Part shown: positions 1-9,880 of the stretch, piece after piece
Position numbering within the stretch: position 1 is the stretch's first letter
Layout: every line of letters starts with the position of its first letter
Assembly (NCBI RefSeq): GCF_014202435.1
Contig: NZ_JACHGU010000001.1
Span: 682,001 to 746,000 of the forward strand
Direction of reading: 5' to 3'
Source of the DNA: Pseudoxanthomonas broegbernensis
GTDB lineage: Bacteria; Pseudomonadota; Gammaproteobacteria; Xanthomonadales; Xanthomonadaceae
Length of the DNA: 64,000 nucleotides
The notes under the pieces: generated by a model
Told to the model about the DNA's origin: nothing
The model's input: only the letters and a program-made list of their open reading frames with translations
Database searches by the model: none
Program-made: the position numbers and the translations under genes

Positions 1-2
1 GC

Positions 3-1466
3 CTGCCCAACTTCATGCGCCGGCTCTCGGCCGAGGGCTCGTTCTCCATGGCCTTCGTGCCGGTGCTGGCCGAGTACCGGCAGACCCGCGACCACGCCGA
101 GGTCAAGGAGCTGGTCGACCGGGTGGCCGGCACCCTGGCCGCGGCGCTGCTGGTGGTGACCGCGGCGGTGCTGCTGCTGGCGCCGTGGATCGCCCGCCTG
201 GTCGCCCCCGAGTTCGCCCCCGAGCAGCAGCGTCTGCTGGCCGACCTGCTGCGCATCACCTTCCCGTACGCGCTGTTCATCTCCCTGGCCTCGCTGGCCG
301 GCGGCATCCTCAACACCTGGCGCCGCTTCGCGATACCGGCGCTGTCCCCGGTGCTGCTGAACCTGTCGATGATCGCCGCCGCGCTGGGGCTGGCGCCGCT
401 GATGGGCGGCTCGGTGCTGGCCCTGGGCTGGGGCGTGCTTGCCGCCGGCATGCTGCAACTGGCGTTCCAGTTGCCCTGGCTGGCCCGGCTGGGGCTGCTG
501 CCGCGGCCGCGCTGGGGCGCCGCGCACGCCGGCGTGCGCCGGATCATGACGCTGATGGTGCCGACCCTGTTCGGTTCGTCGGTGGTCCAGTTCAACCTGC
601 TGTTCAACACCTGGGTGGCCGCGTTCCTGGCCGGGGGCAGCGTGAGCTGGCTGTACTACAGCGACCGATTGCTGGAATTCCCGCTGGGCATGTTCGGCGT
701 GGCGATCGGTACGGTCATCCTGCCGCACCTGTCCTCGCGGCACGCGGCGACCGACCCGGAAGGGTTCTCGCGCGGGCTCGACTGGGGCTTCCGCCTGTGC
801 GTGCTGATCGGGGTGCCAGCGGCGCTGGGCCTGGTCGTGTGCGCGCAGCCGCTCATCGCCACGCTGTTCCAGTACGGCCGGTTCGACGCACTGGATGCGC
901 GCATGAGCGCCTGGAGCCTGATGGCGCAGTCCATCGCGGTGCCGGCCTTCCTGCTGGTGAAGGTGCTGGCCCCGGCCTTCTATTCGCGGCAGGACACGCG
1001 CACGCCGGTACGCGCGGCGGTGGCGGCGGTGCTGGTCAACGCGGCCTGTACCGCGGTGCTGCTGGGGCTGCTGCTGTATGCCACCGATGCCGGGCGCGCG
1101 GCGCTGGATGCGGCCGGAGGCCGTATCGGCCAGGCGCTGGCCTCCCTGCAGGGGGCGCACGCGCTATTGGCCCTGGCCATCGCGATTGCCGGCTGGACCA
1201 ATGCCCTGCAACTGGCCTGGCTGCTGCGCCGGGCCGGGGTCTACCGGCGCTCGCCGGGCTGGGGGCGTCTGCTGGTCCAGGTGGCGGTCGGGGCGGCCGG
1301 GCTGCTGGCGGTGGTGCTGTGGCTGCGCGGTCTGTGGCCGGACTGGGACCACTGGGCCTGGTGGGAGCGGGGGTGGAGGCTCATGGCGCTGGTCGGCGGC
1401 GGCGCGGTGGCGTACGCGGGGTTGCTGCTCCTGCTGGGCCTGCGGCCGCGCCATCTGCGCGCTTGA
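3..1466 (+). CDS. murJ: Lipid II flippase MurJ (5' truncated by window edge)
   Basis: Flips the peptidoglycan precursor lipid II across the inner membrane. The reading frame is open from base 3, and the first visible residues (LPNFMRRLSAEGSFSMAFVP) match the end of the first conserved MurJ segment, so roughly the first 40-50 residues lie outside the window. The rest is a string of hydrophobic helices typical of the MOP/MviN fold, with conserved stretches such as FNLLFNTWVAAFL and YYSDRLLEFPLGMFG. The C-terminal pair of helices is present and the stop is at 1464-1466. It precedes ribF-ileS-lspA-ispH, the usual order in this family. The family assignment is secure; only the start is missing. 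Confidence 0.95.
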   Translation: MPNFMRRLSAEGSFSMAFVPVLAEYRQTRDHAEVKELVDRVAGTLAAALLVVTAAVLLLAPWIARLVAPEFAPEQQRLLADLLRITFPYALFISLASLAGGILNTWRRFAIPALSPVLLNLSMIAAALGLAPLMGGSVLALGWGVLAAGMLQLAFQLPWLARLGLLPRPRWGAAHAGVRRIMTLMVPTLFGSSVVQFNLLFNTWVAAFLAGGSVSWLYYSDRLLEFPLGMFGVAIGTVILPHLSSRHAATDPEGFSRGLDWGFRLCVLIGVPAALGLVVCAQPLIATLFQYGRFDALDARMSAWSLMAQSIAVPAFLLVKVLAPAFYSRQDTRTPVRAAVAAVLVNAACTAVLLGLLLYATDAGRAALDAAGGRIGQALASLQGAHALLALAIAIAGWTNALQLAWLLRRAGVYRRSPGWGRLLVQVAVGAAGLLAVVLWLRGLWPDWDHWAWWERGWRLMALVGGGAVAYAGLLLLLGLRPRHLRA

Positions 1467-1565
1467 GCCGCCCCGGCGCTTGGCGGCGGCTATACTTCGG
1501 GGTTCGGCCCCGGGCCGGCGCCGTCGTGGCGCCGCGGGGCGCCGCAACCGGTCATAAGCGAGTAG

Positions 1566-2528
1566 ATGAGCAGGCTGTTCCGTGACGTCGATGGCGGGTC
1601 GCTGTGCCCGCGCGGCAGCGTGGTCTGCATCGGCGCCTTCGACGGCCTCCACCTGGGCCACCGGGCGCTGCTGCGGCACGCGGTCGCGCGCGCGCAGGCG
1701 CTGGGCCTGCCCGCGGTGGCGCTGAGCTTCGAGCCGCTGCCGCGCGAATTCTTCGCCAGGGCCGCGCCGCCGCCGCGCCTGACCCTGCCGCGCGACCGGA
1801 TAGAGGGCCTGCTGGCCCTGGGCATCGACAAGCTCGGCCTGCTGCGCTTCAACGCCGCATTGGCGGCGATGCCGGCGGAGGAGTTCGTCCGCCGCGTGCT
1901 CGCCGGGCGCCTGGGGGCGCGCGAGATATGGATCGGGCCGGAGTTCCGCTTCGGGTACCGCCGCGGCGGCGACCTGGCGCTGTTGCGGGCGATGGGCGCG
2001 GAACTGGGTTTTGGCGCCGACCAGATCGTGCCGGTGCAGGCGCACGGCGAGCGCGTCTCCAGCACCCGCATCCGCGAGGCGCTGGTGGAGGGCGACTTCG
2101 CCCGCGCCGCCGCGTTGCTGGGGCGTCCGTACGCCATCGGCGGGCGCGTGGTGCGCGGCCGCCAGCTCGGCCGTACCCTGGGTTTCCCCACCGCCAACCT
2201 GCGCTTCCCGAAGACGCCGGCACTGTCGGGCATCTATGCGACCTGGGTGCACGGCGCCCGCGGCACGGACCGCGGCCAGCCGTGGCCGGCGGTGTCCAGC
2301 TTCGGCACCCGGCCCACGGTGGACGGCGTGGAGCCGCTGCTGGAGGCGCACCTGTTCGACTTTTCCGGCGACCTGTACGGGCGCCACCTGGAAGTGGAAT
2401 TCGTCGCCAAGCTGCGCGACGAGGAAAAATTCCCCGACCTGCCGGCGCTGACTGCGCAGATGCACCGCGACGCGGCCCAGGCGCGCCGCATCCTTTCCGA
2501 ATCCGACCGACTGCGAGCCACGGCGTGA
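1566..2528 (+). CDS. ribF: Bifunctional riboflavin kinase / FAD synthetase
   Basis: Makes FMN from riboflavin and then FAD from FMN in the cytosol. The N-terminal half is the nucleotidyltransferase, with the HxGH-type motif in [14 protein letters not shown] (residues about 22-35). The C-terminal half is the flavokinase, with the phosphate-binding motif [11 protein letters not shown]. At 320 residues it has the normal family length. The 99-bp gap after murJ holds a TATACT at 1491-1496 that could be a -10 element, but no clear -35. The stop codon overlaps the GTG start of ileS, indicating translational coupling. Confidence 0.96.
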   Translation: MSRLFRDVDGGSLCPRGSVVCIGAFDGLHLGHRALLRHAVARAQALGLPAVALSFEPLPREFFARAAPPPRLTLPRDRIEGLLALGIDKLGLLRFNAALAAMPAEEFVRRVLAGRLGAREIWIGPEFRFGYRRGGDLALLRAMGAELGFGADQIVPVQAHGERVSSTRIREALVEGDFARAAALLGRPYAIGGRVVRGRQLGRTLGFPTANLRFPKTPALSGIYATWVHGARGTDRGQPWPAVSSFGTRPTVDGVEPLLEAHLFDFSGDLYGRHLEVEFVAKLRDEEKFPDLPALTAQMHRDAAQARRILSESDRLRATA

Positions 2529-5371
2529 GCCAGGACTACAAAGCCACCCTCCACCTGCCGGCCACGGACTTCCCGATGCGCGGCGACCTCCCCAGGCGCG
2601 AGCCGGACACCCTGGCGCGCTGGGAAGCCGACGGCCTGTACGCGCAGTTGCGCACGCACGCCCGGGGGCGGCCGCTGTTCGTGCTGCACGACGGCCCGCC
2701 GTACGCCAACGGCGCGATCCACCTGGGCCATGCGGTCAACAAGATCCTCAAGGACATCATCGTCAAGTCCAAGTACCTGGCCGGCTTCGATGCGCCGTAC
2801 ATCCCGGGCTGGGACTGCCATGGCCTGCCGATCGAGATCGCGATCGAGAAAAAGTACGGCAAGGTCGGGGTCAAGCTCGACGCCACCGAGTTCCGGCAGA
2901 AGTGCCGCGAGTACGCGCAGTCGCAGATCGAGATCCAGCGCAAGGACTTCAAGCGCCTGGGCGTGATCGGCGACTGGGACAACCCGTACAAGACCCTGAA
3001 CTTCCGCTACGAGGCCGACGAGATCCGCGCGCTGGCCAAGATCGTCGACAACGGCCACCTGACCCGCGGCGTGAAGCCGGTGCACTGGTGCTTCGACTGC
3101 GGCTCGGCCCTGGCCGAGGCGGAGATCGAGTACCAGGACAAGGTCAGCCCGGCGGTGGACGTGGCCTATGCCGCGCGCGACGCGCAGGCGGTGGGCAAGG
3201 CGTTCGGCGCGCAGGTGCCGGCCGATGTCGAGGTCGCGGTGCCGATCTGGACCACCACGCCATGGACGCTGCCCGCCTCGCTGGCGGTGTCGCTGGGCCC
3301 GGAGCTGGACTACGCGCTGGTGGAAGGCCCGGCGCACGATGGCCGCCGCCGCTGGCTGGTGCTGGCCGACGCCCTGGCCGAGCGCGCGCTGCAGCGCTAC
3401 GGCGTGGCCGGGGTGACCGTGCACGGCCGGGCCAAGGGCGCGGCGCTGGAACACCTGCTGTTCGCCCATCCGTTCTACGACGGGCGCGACATCCCGGCGA
3501 TCCTGGGCGAGCACGTCTCGGCCGAGGACGGCACCGGCGCGGTGCACACCGCGCCCGGCCACGGCCAGGACGACTACGTGGTCGGCAGGAAGTACGGGCT
3601 GATCGACAAGTACGACGCGGCCGAGCTCAATCCGGTCGACGGACGCGGCGTGTACCTGCCGTCCACCCCGGCCGCGCACGGGACGGAGCTGGCCGGCCTG
3701 CACATCTGGAAGGCCAACGACGCCATCGTCGAGGTGCTGCGCGCCGACGGCACGCTGCTGGCGGCCACCAGGCTGGAGCACAGCTACCCGCATTGCTGGC
3801 GGCACAAGACGCCGATCGCCTTCCGCGCCACGCCGCAGTGGTTCATCTCGATGGAGCAGGCCCATCTGCGCGCCGACGCGCTGGCCGCCATCGAGACCGT
3901 GAAGTGGTACCCGGAGTGGGGCAAGGCGCGCATCGCCACCATGGTGGAAGGCCGCCCGGACTGGACCATCTCGCGCCAGCGCACCTGGGGCGTGCCGATC
4001 GCGCTGTTCGTGCACCGCCAGACCGGCGACCCGCACCCGCGCAGCAGCGAGCTGATGCGCCAGGTCGCCGAGCGGGTGGAGCAGGACGGCGTGGACGTGT
4101 GGTACTCGCTGGACGCGGCCGAACTGCTGGGCGCGGAGGCCGCCGACTACGACAAGATCACCGACATCCTCGACGTGTGGTTCGACTCCGGCGTCACCCA
4201 CGAGGGCGTGCTGCTGGAACGCGGCCTGGGCAAGCCGGCCGACCTGTACCTGGAGGGCTCGGACCAGCACCGCGGCTGGTTCCAGTCCTCGCTGCTGACC
4301 GGCATCGCGATCGACAAGGCCGCGCCGTACCGGCAGTGCCTGACCCACGGCTTCACCGTGGACGAGCACGGCCGCAAGATGTCCAAGTCGCTGGGCAACG
4401 GCATCGAGCCGCAGGACATCATGAAGACCCTGGGCGCGGACATCCTGCGCCTGTGGATCGCCTCGGCCGACTACAGCAACGAGATGTCGCTGTCGCAGGA
4501 GATCCTCAAGCGCAACGCCGACGCCTACCGCCGCATCCGCAACACCGCGCGCTTCCTGCTGGCCAACCTGCACGGCTTCGAGCCGGCGCGCGACCTGCGC
4601 CCGCTGGAGGACATGGTCGCCCTGGACCGCTGGATCGTGCACCGCGCCTGGGAAGTGCAGGAGAAGATCAAGGCCGCCTACGCGCGCTACGACTTCGCCG
4701 GGATCGTGCAGGCGCTGCTGAACTTCTGCAGCGTGGACCTGGGCTCGCTGTACCTGGACGTGACCAAGGACCGCCTCTACACCATGGGCGAGGACTCGCG
4801 CGGCCGGCGCAGCGCACAGAGCGCGATGTACCGCATCGCCGAGGCCTTCGTGCGCTGGATCGCGCCGGTGCTCAGCTTCACCGCCGACGAACTGTGGGGC
4901 TACCTGCCCACCCCGGCCGGCGACGGCGGGCGCGAGGCCAACGTGCTGTTCGCCACCTGGTACGAGGGCCTGGCCCCGCTGGCGGACGACGCCGAGCTGG
5001 GCGTGGCCGACTTCGAGCGCCTGCTGGCCCTGCGCGAGCAGGTGGCCAAGGTGCTGGAGCCGATGCGCGCCAACGGCCAGATCGGCGCGGCGCTGGAGGC
5101 GGAGATCACCCTGACCGCCGGCGCCGACACTGCCGCCCACCTGCAGCCGCTGGCCGAGGAACTGCGCTTCCTGTTCATCAGCGGCGACGTGTCGGTGGTG
5201 GCGGCGCAGACCGAGGACATCTTCGTCAGCGCCCAACCCACGGACAAGGCCAAGTGCGTGCGCTGCTGGCACCACCGCGGCGACGTGGGCGTGGACCCGG
5301 CGCATCCGCAGTTGTGCGGCCGCTGCGTCTCCAACGTCGAGGGGCCCGGCGAGGAGCGCCGGTGGTTCTGA
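2525..5371 (+). CDS. ileS: Isoleucyl-tRNA synthetase
   Basis: Charges tRNA-Ile with isoleucine. The start is the GTG at 2525, which overlaps the ribF stop as GTGA. It gives a 948-residue protein beginning [19 protein letters not shown], the standard N-terminus; the frame extends further upstream only inside ribF. The class I signature HLGH is at about residues 66-69 and KMSKS at about 617-621. The long CP1 editing domain lies between them (conserved TTPWTLPAS). A C-terminal zinc-binding region (CVRCWHH, LCGRC) ends the protein. The zinc finger marks the usual bacterial housekeeping type. Confidence 0.97.
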   Translation: MSQDYKATLHLPATDFPMRGDLPRREPDTLARWEADGLYAQLRTHARGRPLFVLHDGPPYANGAIHLGHAVNKILKDIIVKSKYLAGFDAPYIPGWDCHGLPIEIAIEKKYGKVGVKLDATEFRQKCREYAQSQIEIQRKDFKRLGVIGDWDNPYKTLNFRYEADEIRALAKIVDNGHLTRGVKPVHWCFDCGSALAEAEIEYQDKVSPAVDVAYAARDAQAVGKAFGAQVPADVEVAVPIWTTTPWTLPASLAVSLGPELDYALVEGPAHDGRRRWLVLADALAERALQRYGVAGVTVHGRAKGAALEHLLFAHPFYDGRDIPAILGEHVSAEDGTGAVHTAPGHGQDDYVVGRKYGLIDKYDAAELNPVDGRGVYLPSTPAAHGTELAGLHIWKANDAIVEVLRADGTLLAATRLEHSYPHCWRHKTPIAFRATPQWFISMEQAHLRADALAAIETVKWYPEWGKARIATMVEGRPDWTISRQRTWGVPIALFVHRQTGDPHPRSSELMRQVAERVEQDGVDVWYSLDAAELLGAEAADYDKITDILDVWFDSGVTHEGVLLERGLGKPADLYLEGSDQHRGWFQSSLLTGIAIDKAAPYRQCLTHGFTVDEHGRKMSKSLGNGIEPQDIMKTLGADILRLWIASADYSNEMSLSQEILKRNADAYRRIRNTARFLLANLHGFEPARDLRPLEDMVALDRWIVHRAWEVQEKIKAAYARYDFAGIVQALLNFCSVDLGSLYLDVTKDRLYTMGEDSRGRRSAQSAMYRIAEAFVRWIAPVLSFTADELWGYLPTPAGDGGREANVLFATWYEGLAPLADDAELGVADFERLLALREQVAKVLEPMRANGQIGAALEAEITLTAGADTAAHLQPLAEELRFLFISGDVSVVAAQTEDIFVSAQPTDKAKCVRCWHHRGDVGVDPAHPQLCGRCVSNVEGPGEERRWF

Positions 5372-5372
5372 C

Positions 5373-5876
5373 ATGAGTGCCTCGCCCCGGCCCAACGCGA
5401 TGGTGTGGCTGCTGCTGTCGGCGGCGGTGGTCGGCCTGGACCAGTGGAGCAAGGCCTGGGTGCTGGCCCGCCTGCCCGAGTACGTCGCCGTGCCGGTGAT
5501 CGAGGGCTTCTGGAACTGGTACCGCACCTACAACACCGGCGCCGCCTTCAGCTTCCTGGCCGACGCCGGCGGCTGGCAGGCCACGTTCTTCACGGTGCTC
5601 GCCCTGGCCATCTGCGCGCTGCTGGGCGGGTGGCTGTGGCGCACGCGCCGCGGCGACTGGCGCCAGGCGCTGCCGTACTCGCTGGTGATCGGCGGCGCGC
5701 TGGGCAACGTGATCGACCGCCTCGTCCACGGCCACGTGGTGGATTTCATCCAGTGGCACTGGCGCGGACACTACTGGCCGGCGTTCAACCTCGCCGACTC
5801 GGCCATTGTCGCCGGCGCCATCGGCATCGCCCTGTTCGGCGTGCTCGATGGCTGGAAGCGCAAGGCCGGTTCATGA
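5373..5876 (+). CDS. lspA: Lipoprotein signal peptidase (signal peptidase II)
   Basis: Cleaves the signal peptide from diacylglyceryl-prolipoproteins in the inner membrane. It has 167 residues and four hydrophobic segments. Both catalytic aspartate motifs are visible: [11 protein letters not shown] and FNLADSAI. The ATG is one base after the ileS stop, so it is very likely cotranscribed and coupled with ileS. Length and motifs are typical. Confidence 0.96.
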   Translation: MSASPRPNAMVWLLLSAAVVGLDQWSKAWVLARLPEYVAVPVIEGFWNWYRTYNTGAAFSFLADAGGWQATFFTVLALAICALLGGWLWRTRRGDWRQALPYSLVIGGALGNVIDRLVHGHVVDFIQWHWRGHYWPAFNLADSAIVAGAIGIALFGVLDGWKRKAGS

Positions 5877-5943
5877 TGTCCATGCCATGCTGTCCGCCCC
5901 GGTACGCGGTGCGTCGCGCCGCCCAGAACGGTTGATTCCCTCC

Positions 5944-6909
5944 ATGGACGTCATCCTCGCCAATCCCCGCGGTTTCTGCGCCGGCGTCGACCGCGCCATC
6001 GAGATCGTCAAGCGTGCCATCGAGACCCTGGGCGCGCCGATCTACGTGCGCCACGAGGTGGTGCACAACCGCTTCGTGGTCGACGACCTGAAGAACCGCG
6101 GCGCGGTCTTCGTGGAGGAACTGGACGAGGTGCCGGACAACGCCACGGTGATCTTCAGCGCCCACGGCGTGTCCCGCGCGGTGCGCGAGGAGGCCGACCG
6201 GCGTGGGCTGAAGGTGTTCGACGCGACCTGCCCGCTGGTGACCAAGGTCCATTTCGAGGTGGCCCGCCACTGCCGCGCCGGGCGCGACGTGGTCCTGATC
6301 GGCCATGCGGGACACCCGGAGGTGGAAGGCACGATGGGGCAGTGGAGCCGCGAGAACCGGAGCGGCACCGGGCTTCATGGCCGGATATACCTGGTCGAGG
6401 ACATCGACGACGTGGCCACGCTGCGGGTCGGCCAGCCGCGCAACCTGGCCTACACCACCCAGACCACGCTGTCGGTGGACGACACCCGCGGGATCATCGA
6501 GGCGCTGCAGGCGCGCTTCCCGGCGATCCAGGGTCCGAAGAACGACGACATCTGCTATGCCACCCAGAACCGCCAGGACGCGGTGCGTGAGCTGGCGCAC
6601 CGCTGCGACCTGGTGCTGGTGGTCGGCTCGCCCAACAGCTCCAACTCCAACCGCCTGGCCGAACTGGCGCGGCGCGAGGGCGTGGAGTCCTACCTGATCG
6701 ACGGCGCGCATGAGATCGACCCGGCCTGGATCGCGGACAAGCGCCGCATCGGCCTGACCGCCGGTGCCTCGGCGCCGCAGGTGCTGGTGGATGGCGTCAT
6801 CGCGCGCCTGCGCGAACTGGGCGCCGACGGCATCAGCGAACTGGACGGCGAGCCGGAGAACATGGTCTTCGCCCTGCCCAAGGAACTGCGCCTGCGCCTG
6901 GTGGGGTGA
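5944..6909 (+). CDS. ispH: 4-hydroxy-3-methylbut-2-enyl diphosphate reductase
   Basis: Last step of the MEP isoprenoid pathway: reduces HMBPP to IPP and DMAPP using an iron-sulfur cluster. The chosen ATG at 5944 gives the family N-terminus [18 protein letters not shown]; the in-frame sequence upstream does not look like protein. The three cluster cysteines are in GFCAGV (C12), DATCPLV (C96) and ICYATQ (about C203). The 321-residue length fits. It ends the murJ-to-ispH cluster, and a convergent channel gene begins 40 bp downstream. Confidence 0.96.
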   Translation: MDVILANPRGFCAGVDRAIEIVKRAIETLGAPIYVRHEVVHNRFVVDDLKNRGAVFVEELDEVPDNATVIFSAHGVSRAVREEADRRGLKVFDATCPLVTKVHFEVARHCRAGRDVVLIGHAGHPEVEGTMGQWSRENRSGTGLHGRIYLVEDIDDVATLRVGQPRNLAYTTQTTLSVDDTRGIIEALQARFPAIQGPKNDDICYATQNRQDAVRELAHRCDLVLVVGSPNSSNSNRLAELARREGVESYLIDGAHEIDPAWIADKRRIGLTAGASAPQVLVDGVIARLRELGADGISELDGEPENMVFALPKELRLRLVG

Positions 6910-6949
6910 GCGGCCGCGCTTCTGCGGTGCCCGGGCCGCCCGGGCCGGC

Positions 6950-9277
6950 TCACAGCATGCGGATGTTGAGCCGGCGCATCCGCCGCAGGATCTCGAACAG
7001 TAGCGCGCTGCGGGTGGAGGCGGCCAACCGCGGAGTGGCGACGAAGCCGGTCGCGCTGAACACCACCCGCCCGTTGTCGATGCCGTCGATCAGGACCGAC
7101 GGGGCAGGGGCGTCGAGGATCCCGGGGTGCTCGCGGAAGGCTTCCAGCAGCAGCCCGCGCACCATGTCCGCGTCGACGGCCAGCGGCATCGGCAGGACCA
7201 CCTTCACCAGGCCTTCGGCATTGGAATAGGTGCGGTTGCGCACCGTCTTGGTGATGAACTCGGAGTTGGGCACCAGCACCGTGGTGCGGTCGCCGGTCTG
7301 GATCTCGGTGGCGCGCACGTTGATCCGGCGGATGTCGCCCTCGGCGTCGCCCACCACCACCCAGTCGCCCACCTTCACCGGGCGCTCGGCCAGCAGGATC
7401 AGGCCGGAGATGAAGTTCTGCACGATCGCCTGCAGGCCGAAGCCGATACCCACCGACAGCGCGCTGGCGATCCAGGCGATGCGCTCCAGGCCCACGCCTA
7501 TCGCCGCCAGCGCCATCGCCACCGCCAGCACCGTGCCGGCATAGCCGATCAGGGCCACCACCGAGGCGCGCATGCCTTCGTCCATCTTCGTGGTCGGCAG
7601 GTAACGGCGCGCCAGCCAGCGCCGGAACAGGTGCAGCACCCCGCTGGCCAGGACGAACACCAGCAGCGCGCGGCCGATGCTGCGCGGGCTGAGCACCAGC
7701 TCGCCCACGGTCACCCCGCGGGCCAGCTCCAGCGCGCGGCCGATCAGGTCGCCGCCGCTGGTGCCGTAGGGCGCCACCAGGACGATCAGGGCCAGCAGCG
7801 CCACGCCGGTGCGCAGCGCCATCGACAGCACCACCGCGGCCTGGTCGACCCGCTGCGCCTCGATGCCGAAGCGGACGTTGATGCGGCGCCCGGCCGCCCC
7901 GCGCGAGGCCAGCAGGGCGCAGACCAGGTCGTCGATGAAGCGCATGGCCAGCCAGGCCGTGGCCACCACCACCACCGTCCACAGCAACTGCATGGCCACG
8001 AACGCCGACAGCGCCACGTAGCCCGTCAGCAGCCCCAGCACGCAGACCGATACGCCGACCCAGCCCAAGGCCACGGCCGCGTTCATCCACGGGCGGAAAT
8101 GGAGGGTGCCGGGATCGGCCGGATCATCGCCCTGGTCGCCGGCCGCCGATTGCAGCGCGTGCCGCTGCAGGCGCTGGATGCCCAGCATCGCCGCCAGCAC
8201 CACGCCGGTGGTCAGCACCGCGCCCAGGGCGGTGATGGCCACCGTCAACGGCAGGCTGGCATTGGCATGGGCGCCGATCTTCTGGGCCAGGATCGAGACG
8301 GCGATGGCCAGCGCCGCCAGCAGGGGATAGGGGCGCAGCGTGCGCGCGCCGACGTCGGAGATGGCGGGCAACCGCCAGGAAGGCCGCGAAACGGCGAGCA
8401 GCACCGCGCCCAGGCCGGTGACGAAGGCGGCGAGCACGGACAGGCCGAGCGCCTGCGCGGCCAGCGCATCCACGCGCGGCGCGGCGGACGCCGGCAGCAG
8501 CGCACCGCGCAGCAGGGTGGCGACGAGCGCGGTGGCCAGGACCGCCAGCAACAGCCTGGCCACGGCCGGCGCCGAGCGGCGCAGCGGCCCGGCCGGAACG
8601 TGTCCGGAAACCCACTTGTGCACCCAGCCCCGGCCCAGCCAGGCGCCCAGGCCGGCCAGCAGGGCCAGCACCGCGGCCAGGCCGGCACGCGCGGGATGGG
8701 CGGCCCAGTGCGCGGCCACGGCCTGCCGGGCTTCCCCGCCGAGAACGTGCAGGCGCACGCGGTCGCGCGGTGCACTGGCCCGGAGGTCCTGCCAGAAGCG
8801 CGCCCGCCATGGCGGCGTGGTGCGCGCGGACAGCGTGTCGTGGAAGCGCTGCTGGCGCGCGCCGGCGATCCGGTCGAGCAGTTGGCCGCTCTCGATCACG
8901 CTCAGCCGCGCCTGGCGCAATTGCGCATCCAGCGCGCTGCGCTGGGACTGCAGTGCAGCGCGCTCGCTCGTCACCTCGGCGGCCTCCGTGCCGCCCGCGG
9001 CCGGGCCTTCGCCAAGCTCGGCCAGGCGCGCATCGAGGCTTTCCAGCTCCGCCGCGCGCGTGTCGATGAGGTGCTGGGCGCGCGCCTGGATCTTCAGCGC
9101 CGCCTCGCGCCCGCCCGCCAGCGCCGCATCGTCCGCACCCCTGTCGAGTTGCGCGGCGATCATCTCCAGCTCCCGGCGGCCTTGTTCGACCGAGTCGTCC
9201 TGGGCCATGGCCGGCCAGGCCGATGCCACGGCGAACAGGAGGGCCAGGATCGGGCGGGGCGGGCGGAATCGACGCAT
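6950..9277 (-). CDS. MscS-family mechanosensitive channel with N-terminal DUF3772-like domain
   Basis: Probable large mechanosensitive channel of the inner membrane that protects against osmotic downshock. The start at 9277 places a clean signal peptide (MRRFRPPRPILALLFAVASA, then WPAMAQ) at the N-terminus; the frame extends upstream without protein character. The periplasmic region (about residues 25-200) is helical and charged, as in DUF3772/MscK-like proteins. It is followed by many transmembrane helices and the MscS core near the C-terminus, with the pore-lining IGVGLERIAWIASALSVGIG and GFGLQAIVQNFISG. Total 775 residues. The family is secure; the exact subtype is inferred. Confidence 0.9.
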   Translation of the reverse strand: MRRFRPPRPILALLFAVASAWPAMAQDDSVEQGRRELEMIAAQLDRGADDAALAGGREAALKIQARAQHLIDTRAAELESLDARLAELGEGPAAGGTEAAEVTSERAALQSQRSALDAQLRQARLSVIESGQLLDRIAGARQQRFHDTLSARTTPPWRARFWQDLRASAPRDRVRLHVLGGEARQAVAAHWAAHPARAGLAAVLALLAGLGAWLGRGWVHKWVSGHVPAGPLRRSAPAVARLLLAVLATALVATLLRGALLPASAAPRVDALAAQALGLSVLAAFVTGLGAVLLAVSRPSWRLPAISDVGARTLRPYPLLAALAIAVSILAQKIGAHANASLPLTVAITALGAVLTTGVVLAAMLGIQRLQRHALQSAAGDQGDDPADPGTLHFRPWMNAAVALGWVGVSVCVLGLLTGYVALSAFVAMQLLWTVVVVATAWLAMRFIDDLVCALLASRGAAGRRINVRFGIEAQRVDQAAVVLSMALRTGVALLALIVLVAPYGTSGGDLIGRALELARGVTVGELVLSPRSIGRALLVFVLASGVLHLFRRWLARRYLPTTKMDEGMRASVVALIGYAGTVLAVAMALAAIGVGLERIAWIASALSVGIGFGLQAIVQNFISGLILLAERPVKVGDWVVVGDAEGDIRRINVRATEIQTGDRTTVLVPNSEFITKTVRNRTYSNAEGLVKVVLPMPLAVDADMVRGLLLEAFREHPGILDAPAPSVLIDGIDNGRVVFSATGFVATPRLAASTRSALLFEILRRMRRLNIRML

Positions 9278-9370
9278 GGGTCGGCGGAAGCGGGAAGGAT
9301 GGGCTAACTTAGCATCGGCCGCGTGATCGCCCGCAATGCGCCCATCGCCGGGACTGTGGCGGCGCGAAGG

Positions 9371-9399
9371 TTGGCCTGTCCTGCCCGACCCGTTAGAAT
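9371..9399 (+). promoter_or_regulatory. Probable sigma70 promoter of the host tRNA-Thr(CGT) gene
   Basis: TTGGCC at 9371-9376 and TAGAAT at 9394-9399 are separated by 17 bp. They lie 32 bp upstream of the first base of the host tRNA-Thr 5' half, a normal distance for a tRNA leader. It now reads into a truncated tRNA and then into element A. Confidence 0.6.
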
Positions 9400-9431
9400 C
9401 CGCTCCCCGGCCCGTCATCGGCCCGGGATCG

Positions 9432-9469
9432 GCCGGAATAGCTCAGTTGGTAGAGCGGCGCATTCGTAA
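9432..9469 (+). pseudogene. tRNA-Thr(CGT) number 1, host copy, 5' half (positions 1-38)
   Basis: Acceptor strand GCCGGAA, D arm GCTC/GAGC, anticodon 5' stem GCGCA and loop TTCGTAA with anticodon CGT are all present. After the loop the sequence continues GGCGTAGGTCTAGTGCC, with no T arm or acceptor 3' strand. The missing half (TGCGT stem, T arm, TTCCGGC, ACCA) lies at 35263-35300. Joined, they give exactly 76 nt with a fully paired anticodon stem (GCGCA/TGCGT). The host gene was therefore cut in its anticodon loop by insertion of 25.8 kb. Confidence 0.92.
9462..9469 (+). other. attL core of element A
   Basis: ATTCGTAA, the anticodon loop plus position 31 of tRNA-Thr, matches attR at 35255-35262. 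Base 39 is G here but T at attR, and T39 is needed to pair with A31 in the host tRNA. The crossover therefore lies within or left of this 8-bp core. The element side continues GCGTAGGTC, identical to the tRNA for nine more bases, and then diverges. Confidence 0.85.
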
Positions 9470-9517
9470 GGCGTAGGTCTAGTGCCGAAAGCCCCACGAA
9501 ATGCTGGACTTCTCGGC

Positions 9518-9550
9518 TGTTAGCAGTGCGCTAGTAAGGCTATAATAAGG
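9518..9550 (+). promoter_or_regulatory. Promoter of tRNA-Thr number 2 overlapping element A left arm sites
   Basis: TATAAT at 9541-9546 ends eight bases before tRNA number 2 begins (9555). A weak -35 candidate TGTTAG lies 17 bp upstream (9518-9523). The same bases form a pair of direct repeats, TAGTAAGG (9532-9539) and TAATAAGG (9543-9550), spaced 11 bp. An equivalent pair is found beside the integrase at the other end of element A (35118-35136). The repeats are probably integrase arm-type sites, so integrase binding could affect this tRNA promoter. Both readings are inferred from pattern. Confidence 0.6.
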
Positions 9551-9554
9551 TTTC

Positions 9555-9592
9555 GCCGGAATAGCTCAGTTGGTAGAGCGCGTCATTCGTAA
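9555..9592 (+). pseudogene. tRNA-Thr(CGT) number 2, element A copy, 5' half (positions 1-38)
   Basis: The acceptor and D arm are identical to tRNA number 1, but the anticodon 5' stem is CGTCA. The sequence leaves the tRNA after the anticodon loop (TGCGTAGCTGTTG). The matching 3' half, with stem TGATG, T arm, TTCCGGC and ACCA, is at 22747-22784. CGTCA pairs with TGATG (one G-T), not with the TGCGT that follows it here, which proves the partnership. It is the replacement tRNA brought by element A and later split by element B. Confidence 0.9.
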
Positions 9593-9594
9593 TG
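9583..9594 (+). other. attL core of element B
   Basis: TCATTCGTAATG is identical at 9583-9594 and 22737-22748, and flanking bases differ on both sides. The element-side sequence (TGCGTAG) matches tRNA number 1 better than its actual target, tRNA number 2 (TGATGAG). This suggests that its preferred target resembles the host copy already occupied by element A. Confidence 0.85.
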
Positions 9595-9698
9595 CGTAGC
9601 TGTTGCTTGGGGCCGCCCTACATTTTCCTTCAAATCAATATCTTATGCTGATTTGCGCGGGACTGGATGCCCAGTAAAACCCGGAAAATGGACAATCC

Positions 9699-9717
9699 GT
9701 TGCCACTCTGTTGCCAC
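9699..9717 (+). repeat. Element B left arm-type repeat pair
   Basis: GTTGCCAC at 9699-9706 and again at 9710-9717, spaced 11 bp. The same pair with the same spacing and orientation lies at 22669-22687, between the integrase start and attR. Matching repeats at both ends of an element with a tyrosine integrase fit arm-binding sites for its N-terminal domain. The pair also sits upstream of the tRNA number 3 promoter. Confidence 0.7.
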
Positions 9718-9753
9718 CGTAGAGCCGCACGGCTTGTTGAGGCGTATTTGTGC

Positions 9754-9783
9754 TTGTAGCAGGAAGCAGTGATCGGCGACAAT
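9754..9783 (+). promoter_or_regulatory. Probable promoter of the intact tRNA-Thr (number 3)
   Basis: TTGTAG (9754-9759) and GACAAT (9778-9783) are separated by 18 bp. The -10 ends nine bases before the first tRNA base. The match is moderate; the position is convincing because the tRNA must be expressed from inside element B. Confidence 0.5.
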
Positions 9784-9792
9784 GAAAGACCC

Positions 9793-9868
<76 letters not shown>

Positions 9869-9880
9869 GCGTCGCAAATG

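Noticed and set aside
2234..5527. 1097-codon open frame on the minus strand opposite ileS
   Set aside because: Caused by high GC in the third codon position of ileS; low-complexity composition, no domains, and ileS itself is beyond doubt.
9432..9592. Two functional tandem tRNA-Thr genes
   Set aside because: Both lose tRNA identity directly after the anticodon loop and lack the T arm and acceptor 3' strand; their missing halves lie 13 and 26 kb away.
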